Assembly: GCA_900317055.1 (NCBI GenBank)
Contig: ONFF01000007.1
Coordinates: 48,882 to 112,881, forward strand
Reading direction: 5' to 3'
DNA: 64,000 bases
Source of the DNA: an uncultured Bacteroidales bacterium
GTDB taxonomy: Bacteria > Bacteroidota > Bacteroidia > Bacteroidales > F082
Shown here: positions 8,546 through 16,310 of the stretch, in pieces
Position numbering within the stretch: the stretch's first letter is position 1
Layout: each line of letters begins with the position of its first letter
The notes under the pieces: generated by a model
Database searches by the model: none
Seen by the model: the letters and a program-made list of their open reading frames with translations, nothing else
What the model was told of the DNA's origin: nothing
Program-made: the position numbers and the translations under genes

Positions 8546-9559
8546 ATGTTCATCAAGAATGACACGATAACGCTCCGTTGCGCCGAGCCCGAGGATGCCG
8601 GACAGATTTTCCTTTGGGAGAACGACCGCGACATCTGGCGGGTCAGTGGGACGCACGTACCCTACACCCGTTTCCAAATTGAGCAATTCCTTTTAGGCAA
8701 CAATGACTTGTTCAGCAACAAGCAGCTCCGTCTGATGATCGACTTGACCGGAAGCGGACAGTCCATCGGCTGCATCGACATCTTCGACTATGACGGCATC
8801 AACCAACGGGCGGGTTTGGGCATTTTGATTGACAAAGCGTTTCGCCAGCAGGGCTATGCCAAGGCAGCTTTGGCTTTGTGCATTGAATATCTATTCAAGG
8901 ATGTCATGCTGCATCAAGTGTATTGTTCCATCGATGAAACCAACTTGGAAAGCCAGCAATTGTTTGTCGGACAAGGATTTGAACTTTGTGGCAGGCGGAA
9001 AGAATGGTTGAAGACGGCTGAAGGGTATTTGGATGTTTTAGAGTATCAATTGATGTCCCAAATAAACCTTAAAGCAACTCCCCCTTTAAAGGGGGCTGGG
9101 GGGATTAAACCCACCCCAACCGACCGATTCTCAATTTTCACTCCAGACTATCTTCAACAAAACGGGATACACACAGATAACCTGATATTTGTACCATATA
9201 ATCTTCCATACAATCCAAATCTAAAACAACGAAGTCGCAATTTGCGCAATGATTGTCAGTTGTCGGAAAAGCTATTATGGAATCAATTGAAAGGTAAACA
9301 AACTGGCTATACATTTAATCGACAGAAACCCATACTAAACTATATAGCAGATTTTTATTGCAAACAACTTGACTTAGTTATTGAGATAGATGGAGCTTCA
9401 CATTTTAATGAAGATGCTCAAGAATATGACAAGGAAAGAGATCGACAAATGAAAGTATTAGGACTGAAAGTTTTTAGAGTGTTGGACGGCGAGGTGAGAA
9501 AGGATTCTAAACATGTTGCTAAGAGTATTATGAATCAAGTTTTATCAATTACAAAATGA
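8546..9559 (+). CDS. GNAT N-acetyltransferase fused in frame to a DUF559 nuclease-like domain
   Basis: From the ATG at 8546 (after ATTGGACAAA) the frame gives 337 residues. Residues 1-175 are a complete GNAT fold: TLRCAEPEDA at the start, and the acetyl-CoA-binding GILIDKAFRQQGYAKAAL followed by ESQQLFVGQGFELCGRR. This resembles diamine or ribosomal-protein acetyltransferases of the RimJ type. Then comes ATPPLKGAGG, encoded by a palindromic repeat. About 125 residues of DUF559 follow (LSEKLLWNQLKG..., IADFYCKQLDLVIEIDGASHF, DRQMKVLGLKVFRVLD), a domain related to very-short-patch-repair endonucleases with acidic E-x-D residues. The fusion coincides exactly with the left edge of a repeat-bounded cassette. 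The DUF559 part is therefore probably an insertion that removed the GNAT stop codon, not an ancestral domain pairing. An upstream in-frame extension to 8399 is possible but crosses a promoter element. Confidence 0.8.
   Translation: MFIKNDTITLRCAEPEDAGQIFLWENDRDIWRVSGTHVPYTRFQIEQFLLGNNDLFSNKQLRLMIDLTGSGQSIGCIDIFDYDGINQRAGLGILIDKAFRQQGYAKAALALCIEYLFKDVMLHQVYCSIDETNLESQQLFVGQGFELCGRRKEWLKTAEGYLDVLEYQLMSQINLKATPPLKGAGGIKPTPTDRFSIFTPDYLQQNGIHTDNLIFVPYNLPYNPNLKQRSRNLRNDCQLSEKLLWNQLKGKQTGYTFNRQKPILNYIADFYCKQLDLVIEIDGASHFNEDAQEYDKERDRQMKVLGLKVFRVLDGEVRKDSKHVAKSIMNQVLSITK
9079..9106 (+). repeat. Left inverted repeat of the DUF559 cassette
   Basis: The element has the pattern TCCCCCTTTAAAGGGGG followed by CTGGGGGGATT. 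It is translated in frame as TPPLKGAGGI in the upstream protein. Confidence 0.8.
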
Positions 9560-9575
9560 GGAGAAAGCACCTTTG

Positions 9576-9603
9576 AATCCCCCTAACCCCCTTTCAAGGG
9601 GGA
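9576..9603 (-). repeat. Right inverted repeat of the DUF559 cassette
   Basis: Read on the minus strand it is TCCCCCTTGAAAGGGGG followed by TTAGGGGGATT. It differs from the left copy at only a few positions. It lies 17 bases after the DUF559 stop codon. Confidence 0.8.
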
Positions 9604-9649
9604 ACAACTTTTACGGAATTTGAAACATTATATAAGAACAAAAACACAA

Positions 9650-10753
9650 ATGGTCAAAATAGAAACAAAACTTCCCAATGAGAAAAAGTCGCGCAAAAGC
9701 GGCAAGAAGAAAAACGGCAAAAGCACGAAACGAACAATATGGCTCGTGCTCATTATCCTGCTGATATTCGCCGCAGCGTTCGGCTACTGGGGCTACAAAA
9801 CCATTATGTCGCCCAATGTGAAGACCACGGACGGACAACCTATCGAGCTATTCATCCCGACGGGCTCCAATTATGACCAAGTGAAATCCCTCTTGGCGGA
9901 AACGCATTGCATCGTCAACGAGAAGGGCTTCGATTGGTTGGCGGAGAAGAAAGACTTGCCCGCCAACATCCATCCTGGCCACTATGTGCTGAAAAATGGC
10001 ATGACCAACAACCAACTGGTCAACATGCTGTGCGGCGGACTGCAAACACCCGTGAAGGTCACTTTCAACAACATGCGCGATGTGGACATGCTGGCAGGTC
10101 GTATTGCCACCCAAATTGAAGCCGATTCTTCTTCCCTCTCTATCCTGCTTCACAATCAGGATTATGTCAAGCAGCTGGGCTTCAACAATTACACCATCCC
10201 TGCTCTATTCCTGCCCGACACCTATGAGTTCTACTGGAACACCGATTCTGAGGGTTTTGTGAATCGTATGTTCCAAGAGTATAACAAGTTCTGGAACGAA
10301 GAGCGTAAGCAACAGGCCCAAACCAAGGGTTTGACACCCGTACAAGTGAGCACCTTGGCTTCCATTGTCAACAAGGAGACCAACATGAGCGATGAGATGC
10401 CTCGCGTGGCTGGCGTCTACCTCAACCGACTGAAAAGCAACTGGCTGTTACAAGCCGATCCCACTCTTGTCTTCGCCTGGAACGACTTTACTATTAAGCG
10501 CGTGCTCGACCGTCACAAGGAAATCGAATCACCCTATAATACCTACAAATATCCTGGCCTACCTCCTGGCCCCATCTGTATTCCTTCCCTCGCTGCCGTC
10601 AAGGCCGTGTTGAACGCCGAAGACCACCATTACTTCTATTTCTGTGCCAAAGAGGACTTTTCGGGCTACCACAACTTCGCCAAGACCTTGGCCGAGCATA
10701 ACCGCAACGCAGCAAAATACCAACAAGCGTTGAACCAAAGAGGTATAAAATAG
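9650..10753 (+). CDS. mltG: Endolytic murein transglycosylase MltG (YceG-like)
   Basis: The ATG at 9650 gives 367 residues; an upstream TTG at 9620 is possible but less likely. A Lys-rich cytosolic tail (residues 1-28) precedes one membrane helix (TIWLVLIILLIFAAAFGYWGY). A LysM-like segment follows, then the YceG domain with ASIVNKETNMSDEMPRVAGV, whose Glu in the KET motif (about residue 243) is the conserved catalytic candidate. QADPTLVFAW and the C-terminal LPPGPICIPSLAAVKAVLN are also family hallmarks. It cleaves nascent peptidoglycan strands and limits glycan length. It begins 46 bases after the DUF559 cassette, so the insertion now separates it from whatever promoter it used before. Confidence 0.93.
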   Translation: MVKIETKLPNEKKSRKSGKKKNGKSTKRTIWLVLIILLIFAAAFGYWGYKTIMSPNVKTTDGQPIELFIPTGSNYDQVKSLLAETHCIVNEKGFDWLAEKKDLPANIHPGHYVLKNGMTNNQLVNMLCGGLQTPVKVTFNNMRDVDMLAGRIATQIEADSSSLSILLHNQDYVKQLGFNNYTIPALFLPDTYEFYWNTDSEGFVNRMFQEYNKFWNEERKQQAQTKGLTPVQVSTLASIVNKETNMSDEMPRVAGVYLNRLKSNWLLQADPTLVFAWNDFTIKRVLDRHKEIESPYNTYKYPGLPPGPICIPSLAAVKAVLNAEDHHYFYFCAKEDFSGYHNFAKTLAEHNRNAAKYQQALNQRGIK

Positions 10754-10882
10754 CTCCTGGCCATTGGCTGCTGGCTACTGGCAATGGGCTGTTAGCTATT
10801 AGCCAAGCAAGCCAGAGGCCAGAAGCCAAGAGCCAGTAGCAACTGAACAACTGAATAACTGAACAACTAAACAACTGATAAA
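10754..10882. repeat. Low-complexity spacer with two interspersed repeat types
   Basis: The first half is built of variants of GGCTGCTGGCTACTGGC and GCCAGAGGCCAGAAGCCA, mutually near-complementary. The second half consists of AACTGAACAACTGAATAACT units. The second type recurs at about 49430-49460 with at least 27 identical bases. There is no coding potential. Confidence 0.75.
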
Positions 10883-12226
10883 ATGAAAGCATTCAAAGCA
10901 TACGACATCCGTGGTGAATGGGGTACTGACCTTAATGAAACCATCGCCTACCGCATCGGCTATTTCCTGCCTGATGTGCTCGACACCGACATCTATCTCG
11001 TGGGACGCGACATGCGCCTCTCATCGCCCACACTCTTTGATAATCTCACCCGAGGCCTCACCGACCGTGGCAAAAATGTCGACTTTATCGGTCTTTCTAC
11101 TACGCCATTGGTCTATTGGTCGACGGCCAAATACGGCTATGGCGCATCCATCCAAATCACAGCCTCGCACAATCCGAAGCACCACAATGGACTGAAGATT
11201 TCGGCCAAGGATGCCCTCCCCGTGGGCTACGACACGGGCTTGAACCGACTGGAAGCTCTTGTGGCGAGCGATAAAGCCACCGTACCTTGTGAGAAGAAAG
11301 GCATCATTCGCGAAAAGAATGTCTATGCCGATTACTTGGCCTTCCAAAAGCAGTTTGTGGGACCGCACGACAACCTCAACATCGCTGTAGACTGCAGCAA
11401 TGGCATGTCGTCCATCTTTGTCCACGAGCTGATTGGCGAGGTGCATTACATCAACGACACCTTGGACGGCAATTTCCCCAACCATGAACCCAATCCTTTG
11501 GAAGCCAACGCGCAGGAACAAATCAAGGCCTTGGTGAAGAAAGAGAAATGCGACATCGGTCTGCTCTTTGACGGCGACGCCGACCGCATCACCTTCATCG
11601 ACGAGAAAGGCCGTTTCATCAGTCCCGACCTCATCATTGCTTTCTTGGGCGACTATTTCATTGGAGAACAAAAACAAAAAGGCATTGTGTTGCAAGACAT
11701 CCGCAGTTCGCGTGCCATACAGGAATACCTCAACCGATACCAGGCTAAGGTGGAGACTTGGCGCGTGGGTCGTGCCTATGCCGCATTGAAGCTTAGGGAG
11801 TTGGATGGATGCTACGGTGGCGAACTTGCTGGTCACTACTATTTCCGAGATTTCTATTATTCCGACTCTGCCTTGCTGGCCGCATCCATCGTGCTCAGAC
11901 TCTTGTCCGAACGCAAGAAAGAAGGCAAGACCATGAGCCAAATCATTGATGAGATATCACCTTATAACAATTCGGGCGAGATCAATTTCAAAATTGAGCG
12001 CAAACAAGAGGCTATGGATGCCGTCAAAGACCACTTCGCCCAAATCGAGAAGCCGGAGCGTTTCTTGGACTTCGATGGTTATCGCTTGGACTATCCCGAC
12101 TGGTGGCTTAATATCAGGCCTTCCAATACCGAACCTTATCTGCGTTTCCTTTGCGAGGCCAAGAATGAGGTAAAGTTGAAGGAAATCATCGACACGGTGA
12201 CAGGAATTATCCATAGTTTTGAATGA
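10883..12226 (+). CDS. Phosphomannomutase/phosphoglucomutase
   Basis: The 447-residue protein of the alpha-D-phosphohexomutase family interconverts hexose 1- and 6-phosphates for glycan and nucleotide-sugar synthesis. The phosphoserine loop is TASHNPK (Ser95). The Mg2+ loop is LFDGDADR, the sugar-specificity loop includes GGELAGHYYFRD, and the phosphate-binding loop is RPSNTEPYLRF. GGELAGH with the RPSNTEPYLR ending fits the ManB-type bifunctional PMM/PGM group. The start lies directly after the repeat spacer, and it is probably co-transcribed with the DUF2279 gene 32 bases downstream. Confidence 0.93.
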   Translation: MKAFKAYDIRGEWGTDLNETIAYRIGYFLPDVLDTDIYLVGRDMRLSSPTLFDNLTRGLTDRGKNVDFIGLSTTPLVYWSTAKYGYGASIQITASHNPKHHNGLKISAKDALPVGYDTGLNRLEALVASDKATVPCEKKGIIREKNVYADYLAFQKQFVGPHDNLNIAVDCSNGMSSIFVHELIGEVHYINDTLDGNFPNHEPNPLEANAQEQIKALVKKEKCDIGLLFDGDADRITFIDEKGRFISPDLIIAFLGDYFIGEQKQKGIVLQDIRSSRAIQEYLNRYQAKVETWRVGRAYAALKLRELDGCYGGELAGHYYFRDFYYSDSALLAASIVLRLLSERKKEGKTMSQIIDEISPYNNSGEINFKIERKQEAMDAVKDHFAQIEKPERFLDFDGYRLDYPDWWLNIRPSNTEPYLRFLCEAKNEVKLKEIIDTVTGIIHSFE

Positions 12227-12258
12227 CTAAGATGTCCCCTCGATGAGGGATTGGGCAA

Positions 12259-13134
12259 ATGAAGCACAAGCTGATTTCAATTCTTCTCGCATTGTCGTTT
12301 TGTTCCGCATGGGCACAACAACCTACCGATTCCATTGTCAAGCGCAATGTCAAAATCGTGCTGGGGAGCCATGCCGTAATCTATGGCGGTACGGTAGTTG
12401 GATTGAACCGGCTTTGGTTCAAGGACTGCCAATGGGTTGGAATTCATACCATTAACGACAATGGTGACTGGCTTCAGATGGACAAGTTGTGTCACGCTAC
12501 CACTTCTTACCACACTAGTTTATTTGGTGATGAAAGCATGCGCTTGGCAGGCTTGGACTCGAAACGGTCTGCCCTTTATGGCGGTGCTTATTCTTTGCTT
12601 TTCATGACCTCCATTGAAATCATGGATGGGGGTTATGAAAACTGGGGGTTCTCGTGGGGCGACATGGCTGCCGATGTCAGTGGTATCGCGCTTTATACCA
12701 CCCAACAACTGCTATGGGACGAACAGCGTATCAGCCTGAAATACTCATTCCATCCAACCGAATACGCCCAATACAATCCTGAAGAATTAGGCCACAACTT
12801 GATAAGCCAGTCTTTGAAGGACTATAACGGTATCACCCTTTGGGCCGCCTTCAATGTCAAGGAATTGTTTTTGAATTCTGAAAGCGGCTTTCCCGAGTGG
12901 CTCACCGTCGATTTTGGCTACGGTGCCAAAGGCATGGTTGAGCCACAGCCCACCGCCGATTTCGACCGTGTACGACAATTCTATCTCGCACCAGGTGTTG
13001 ACTTGGCGAAACTGCCTGTCGAGAACCGCTATCTCAAAGCTGTTTTGCGTGCATTGAGTTTCATTAAGTTGCCTACACCCGCATTGGAGTACAATGCTTC
13101 CGACAAATTCGTTTGGCATTGGCTCTATTTCTGA
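12259..13134 (+). CDS. DUF2279 family exported protein
   Basis: The 291-residue protein has a signal peptide ending near AWAQ (residue 20). The central part reads NDNGDWLQMDKLCHATTSYH, IEIMDGGYENWGFSWGDMAAD and SLKYSFHPTEYAQYNPE. These match the Bacteroidetes DUF2279 (YfiM-related) pattern with its conserved DK..H, GFSWGD and SFHPT blocks. Several moderately hydrophobic helices suggest association with a membrane. The function is unknown. It follows the phosphomannomutase gene closely, and a promoter for the next gene begins right after its stop codon. Confidence 0.8.
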   Translation: MKHKLISILLALSFCSAWAQQPTDSIVKRNVKIVLGSHAVIYGGTVVGLNRLWFKDCQWVGIHTINDNGDWLQMDKLCHATTSYHTSLFGDESMRLAGLDSKRSALYGGAYSLLFMTSIEIMDGGYENWGFSWGDMAADVSGIALYTTQQLLWDEQRISLKYSFHPTEYAQYNPEELGHNLISQSLKDYNGITLWAAFNVKELFLNSESGFPEWLTVDFGYGAKGMVEPQPTADFDRVRQFYLAPGVDLAKLPVENRYLKAVLRALSFIKLPTPALEYNASDKFVWHWLYF

Positions 13135-13143
13135 AAAAAGCCG

Positions 13144-13151
13144 TATTTTTG
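13144..13151 (+). promoter_or_regulatory. Bacteroidetes -7 promoter element (TATTTTTG)
   Basis: TATTTTTG lies 9 bases after the DUF2279 stop and 18 bases before the ATG at 13170. Confidence 0.6.
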
Positions 13152-13169
13152 CGACAAATAATTACTGAA

Positions 13170-13580
13170 ATGAAGAAACTAGCATTGATATTCACGACCA
13201 TCTGCGTACTTTTCCTGGTTAGCTGTGAAAACCCCGCCAAATCACGCCTTTACACGGAAGAAGGCTCCAAACAGCTGCTTCGCTATAGCGACTATAAAAA
13301 AGCAGAAGAGACCCTTACCGAGGCTATCAAATACGACAAAAGGAACTTCGAAGCCTATTATTACCGTGGCTGCGCCAAAGTGAATGCCATGAAATACAAC
13401 GAAGCCATTGCGGATTTTGAAAAGGCCGTTGAACTAAAGCCCGACTATGCGGATGCCTATTTCAACATGGGCAAGACCTATTTCCTGATGAATGATGAGG
13501 ACAAGGCTTGCGAGTACTATAAATTGGCAGAGGAATATGGTCGGCCCAACATGGAGGATTATCTCAGAAGGTGTAATTAA
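13170..13580 (+). CDS. Small TPR lipoprotein
   Basis: Starting at the ATG after the promoter element, this is a 136-residue protein with a lipoprotein signal (FLVSC, about Cys17). The rest forms about three tetratricopeptide helices pairs: YKKAEETLTEAIKYD, NFEAYYYRGCAKVNAMKYNEAIADFEKAVELKPD and ADAYFNMGKTYFLMNDEDKACEYYKLAEEYG. TPRs usually mediate protein-protein contacts, and here it is probably envelope-anchored. The partner is unknown. An in-frame extension to 13113 overlaps the previous gene and is unlikely to be used. Confidence 0.85.
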   Translation: MKKLALIFTTICVLFLVSCENPAKSRLYTEEGSKQLLRYSDYKKAEETLTEAIKYDKRNFEAYYYRGCAKVNAMKYNEAIADFEKAVELKPDYADAYFNMGKTYFLMNDEDKACEYYKLAEEYGRPNMEDYLRRCN

Positions 13581-13592
13581 GGAAAACCAAAA

Positions 13593-13645
13593 CGAAACCT
13601 ACCACCTATAGATTCCCATGGGAATGACATAGGTGGTAGGTTTCG
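13593..13645. terminator. Bidirectional terminator, same skeleton as the rpoD terminator
   Basis: A 17-bp perfect outer stem (CGAAACCTACCACCTAT with its complement) encloses ATTCCC/GGGAAT. The asymmetric AG / GAC internal loop also occurs at 5652-5690. It sits between convergent genes. Confidence 0.88.
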
Positions 13646-13648
13646 TAT

Positions 13649-14326
13649 TCAGTAAACAAACTCGCCAAAAGTCTCTTCGGCGATGACATCGCCTTCCTCG
13701 TTGTAGGTCTTCCAAGTGCCCGATTTCTTTCCCTTCGTATATTGCCCTTCTTCTTTTAGGGCTGTACTGGGATAGTAGGTTTTAGTGGGACCCTCAAGCA
13801 ATCCATCATGGTATTGGCATTCCATGACCAAAGAACCCGTGTCGGAGTATTTCTTACATTGGCCTTCGGGTTGACCATCAACAAATTGCGTTTCCTCAGC
13901 CAGCATACCGTTCTGCGGGTTATAGATCCTTGACCAGCCATGAACCTTGCCCTCTTTGTTGTCCTCCACCAAACGAAGCTGCCCCGATTGGGCATCATAA
14001 TACTTCCACTCCCCGTCTTTCTTTTGGTTCAGGTAAGAGCCAGTGGCAATCACCCTGCCGTTTGGGGCGTAGGTCTTGTTCAACGCCTTTTCGCCCGACT
14101 TGTCAAACTCGTTGGTAGCCTTCAAGTTACCTTGCTCGTCATAATATCGGAAAGTACCCTTGCACTTGTCGTTCTTGAACTCTCCTTCGTAACGCAGCTG
14201 TCCGTTGGGATAGAAGTCGCGCCACTGCCCTTGACGGCGGCCTTTCGAGTCGGTCTGGTTGAAATCTTGGGCCACGGCAAACACGGTAAGCAACAAAACT
14301 GCAATGATAAGGCAATATCTTTTCAT
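13649..14326 (-). CDS. Exported MORN-repeat protein (YwqK-like)
   Basis: The 225-residue protein has a signal peptide ending near AVAQ. It is then almost entirely MORN / YwqK-type repeats of about 20-23 residues: QGQWRDFYPNGQLRYEGEFKN, CKGTFRYYDEQGNLK, DGEWKYYDAQSGQLR, SGTWKTYNEEGDVIAEETF. Such repeats form beta-hairpin arrays. The YwqK group has been described as antitoxin-like, but in Bacteroidetes most are of unknown role. There is no toxin partner next door. The neighbour recR is divergent, 62 bases away. Confidence 0.88.
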   Translation of the reverse strand: MKRYCLIIAVLLLTVFAVAQDFNQTDSKGRRQGQWRDFYPNGQLRYEGEFKNDKCKGTFRYYDEQGNLKATNEFDKSGEKALNKTYAPNGRVIATGSYLNQKKDGEWKYYDAQSGQLRLVEDNKEGKVHGWSRIYNPQNGMLAEETQFVDGQPEGQCKKYSDTGSLVMECQYHDGLLEGPTKTYYPSTALKEEGQYTKGKKSGTWKTYNEEGDVIAEETFGEFVY

Positions 14327-14388
14327 GATTTCTTCATTTTTGAGTCTGCAAATTTAAGGAAATAACTTAATTTTGCAGCGATTATTGT

Positions 14389-15000
14389 ATGGCCGAGTAT
14401 TCATCCATATTACTTGAGAATGCGGTAGAGTCGCTATCAAAATTGCCAGGCATTGGCAAGAAGACGGCTTTAAGATTGGCTTTGCACCTGCTCAATAGTG
14501 AAGATTTGGAAACCGAGCAACTTGCTGATTCTTTGCTGAAAATGAAGCATAACATCATGCTTTGCGAGCGTTGCTACAACATCAGCGACACCAAAGTATG
14601 CTCTATTTGCAGCAATCCGCGTCGCGACGAGAACACGCTATGCGTGGTGGCCGATATGCGTGATGTGCTGGCCATTGAGCGCACGGCTTCCTACAACGGA
14701 CTCTATCATGTATTGGGTGGAGTTATTAGTCCAATTGAAGGCATCTCGCCTAATGACTTGAAGATAGCACAATTGGTACAACGCACGCAAAAAGAAGACA
14801 TTAAGGAAATCATCTTGGCCTTGCCTGCCACAATTGAGGGCGACACGACCAACTTCTACATTTTCAGGCAACTGAAAGACTTTGAAGGAAAGATTTCGGT
14901 GATTTCGAAAGGCATTGCCGTGGGCGATGCTTTGGAATATGTCGATGAGGTGACCCTGGGAAGGTCGATTCAGAACCGCATTCCGTTCAATCAGAAATGA
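14389..15000 (+). CDS. recR: Recombination mediator RecR
   Basis: The 203-residue protein has an N-terminal helix-hairpin-helix (LSKLPGIGKKTALRLALHLL). A four-Cys zinc finger (CERCYNISDTKVCSICSNPRRD) and a Toprim domain (LCVVADMRDVLAIERT...YHVLGGVISPIEGI) follow. The C-terminal Walker-like segment has LGRSIQNRI. Length and domain order match RecR, which with RecO/RecF loads RecA at gapped DNA. It is a single gene here, without the dnaX/ybaB neighbours found in many other bacteria. Confidence 0.96.
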   Translation: MAEYSSILLENAVESLSKLPGIGKKTALRLALHLLNSEDLETEQLADSLLKMKHNIMLCERCYNISDTKVCSICSNPRRDENTLCVVADMRDVLAIERTASYNGLYHVLGGVISPIEGISPNDLKIAQLVQRTQKEDIKEIILALPATIEGDTTNFYIFRQLKDFEGKISVISKGIAVGDALEYVDEVTLGRSIQNRIPFNQK

Positions 15001-15020
15001 TGATTGAAGGGCTAATTGAT

Positions 15021-15059
15021 GGTGCTTCGATACTTCGACAAGCTCAGTACTCAGCAACC
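15021..15059. repeat. Interspersed palindromic repeat (TTCGACAAGCTCAGT type)
   Basis: The 39-base element runs from GGTGCTTCGA to TCAGCAACC, with core CTTCGACAAGCTCAGTAC. Its core complement TGAGC..GTCGAAG recurs inside two coding sequences (31768-31791 and 41413-41438). Confidence 0.7.
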
Positions 15060-15060
15060 T

Positions 15061-15309
15061 TCATTCCAACATGAGGGTTTCGGAAAACAGATCCAATTGG
15101 TTCTCGGTGAGGTACAAATCCGTCGGAACCTCATATTCGTACGCCGTGATGAACCGCTCTATGTTTTTCTTGATCAGCTTGATGGGCGTTGTGCGGCGAG
15201 CTTTGCAGTAATTGCGAAGCGAGCGGTATTGCCCTGCCGACAACTTGAAGGTAATCGCATGGTATTTGTAGTTGCGACGCTTCCTCTTCTTGCTTTGTTG
15301 GTGTGCCAT
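15061..15309 (-). CDS. Small basic protein, ribbon-helix-helix-like (conserved, unnamed)
   Basis: The ATG at 15309 gives 82 residues; an in-frame upstream ATG at 15360 would add an improbable hydrophobic stretch. The N-terminus is very basic (QQSKKRKRRNYKYH). A strand (AITFKLS) and two helices separated by RRTTP follow, a layout like Arc/MetJ ribbon-helix-helix DNA-binding proteins. The C-terminus ends ENQLDLFSETLMLE. I recall similar uncharacterised Bacteroidetes proteins ending in 'NQLDLF'. DNA binding is an inference. The stop abuts an interspersed palindromic repeat. Confidence 0.65.
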   Translation of the reverse strand: MAHQQSKKRKRRNYKYHAITFKLSAGQYRSLRNYCKARRTTPIKLIKKNIERFITAYEYEVPTDLYLTENQLDLFSETLMLE

Positions 15310-15378
15310 AACACATTGATTTGAAGGCACGAAATAACAAAATAAAAACGTGAAATCCAAATTCTCACAAAAGTTTTC

Positions 15379-15386
15379 TACTTTTG
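15379..15386 (+). promoter_or_regulatory. Bacteroidetes -7 promoter element (TACTTTTG)
   Basis: TACTTTTG lies 20 bases before the ATG at 15407 and supports that start over the in-frame ATG at 15350. Confidence 0.6.
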
Positions 15387-15406
15387 TAATTCAAAACAAA
15401 GGAATC

Positions 15407-16300
15407 ATGAAGATTACCGTCATTGGAGAATCCAACATCGATATTGCAGTGAAGCCCCATGCCGAGGCAAATGCCAAGGGTTGCGTACCAGGAAACATCG
15501 CTTTCCATCATGGGGGCGTGGCGCGTAACATTGCCCACAACCTTTGTCTGTTGAACCATGAAGTGATGCTGGTAAGCGTTTTTGGCAATGATGATTTCGC
15601 CAACCGCATGATATCCGATTGCGAGCAGATCGGTATGGACTTGTCGCTTTCCGACCAGTTCGAAGATGTTAAAAGCCCCATTTTTCTCAGTTTCAATGAC
15701 GACAATGGCAATATGGTTTCAGCGGTTTCCGATGTAAGACTCAATGATCGTATGGATTTAGGTTGGCTCAAAGACAAGATGGAAGCCATCAACACATCGG
15801 ACATCGTGGTTGCCGACACACTGCTCAGTACAGAAGCCCTCAGCTATCTCATCGACCATTGTGAAGCTCCTTTATATATTGATACGGTTTCTCCAGGTAA
15901 AGCCGTGCGGTTTGCAGAAGCTATGAAGATATCGAAAAAGCAAGCTGTCTTTGCGTTAAAATGTAACATGGCAGAGGCGGAGCAAATCACTGGTGAAAGC
16001 AAGACAATTGAAGCATCCAAAAAACTGAATGACAATGGAGTAAACAATGTCTATTTAACCATAGGTTCAAGGGGTGTTATCTATTGTTCAGATGGTGTGG
16101 CAACCACTTTTCCCGCACTTCCCACAGCAATTGTAAATGTGACAGGTTCGGGCGATGCGTTCTTTGCTGGCGTGATTCACGCGAATGCAATTGGACATTT
16201 TGGAAAGGATGCGGTTCTATTTGGCTTGAAGGCCGCCCAACACAACATAAAAAACGAAGCGCCGGTGAATCCGACGCTTCGCGTTTCAATGTTCATCTAA
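15407..16300 (+). CDS. PfkB-family kinase, pseudouridine-kinase-like
   Basis: The 297-residue ribokinase-family protein starts MKITVIGESNIDIAV. It has the substrate-side signature GNIAFHHGGVARNIAHNLCLL and the C-terminal catalytic signature VNVTGSGDAFFAG, whose Asp is the base. The His-Gly-Gly-Val-Ala-Arg-Asn-Ile pattern and the N-terminus are closer to PsuK pseudouridine kinases than to fructokinases. No PsuG-type pseudouridine-5'-phosphate glycosidase is adjacent, so the substrate stays open. It appears to be monocistronic and convergent with the barrel gene that follows. Confidence 0.78.
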   Translation: MKITVIGESNIDIAVKPHAEANAKGCVPGNIAFHHGGVARNIAHNLCLLNHEVMLVSVFGNDDFANRMISDCEQIGMDLSLSDQFEDVKSPIFLSFNDDNGNMVSAVSDVRLNDRMDLGWLKDKMEAINTSDIVVADTLLSTEALSYLIDHCEAPLYIDTVSPGKAVRFAEAMKISKKQAVFALKCNMAEAEQITGESKTIEASKKLNDNGVNNVYLTIGSRGVIYCSDGVATTFPALPTAIVNVTGSGDAFFAGVIHANAIGHFGKDAVLFGLKAAQHNIKNEAPVNPTLRVSMFI

Positions 16301-16310
16301 TGAAATACTA

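Larger units (their letters stand above)
9079..9603. mobile_element. 525-bp cassette: DUF559 reading frame bounded by inverted palindromic repeats
   Basis: The left end TCCCCCTTTAAAGGGGG (9079-9106 with its tail) and the right end (9576-9603) are inverted copies of one another, each itself palindromic. Between them lies only the DUF559 coding region, which is AT-richer than the flanking genes. There is no transposase. The unit may move or be spread by the DUF559 nuclease itself or by host functions. No target-site duplication is obvious. Confidence 0.55.

Noticed and set aside
9079-9603. Insertion sequence with transposase
   Set aside because: The enclosed gene is DUF559, not a transposase, and no target-site duplication is evident. 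It is reported as a repeat-bounded cassette instead.
11021-11941. Minus-strand open frame inside the phosphomannomutase gene
   Set aside because: The + strand carries all catalytic loops; the antisense frame is a codon-bias shadow.
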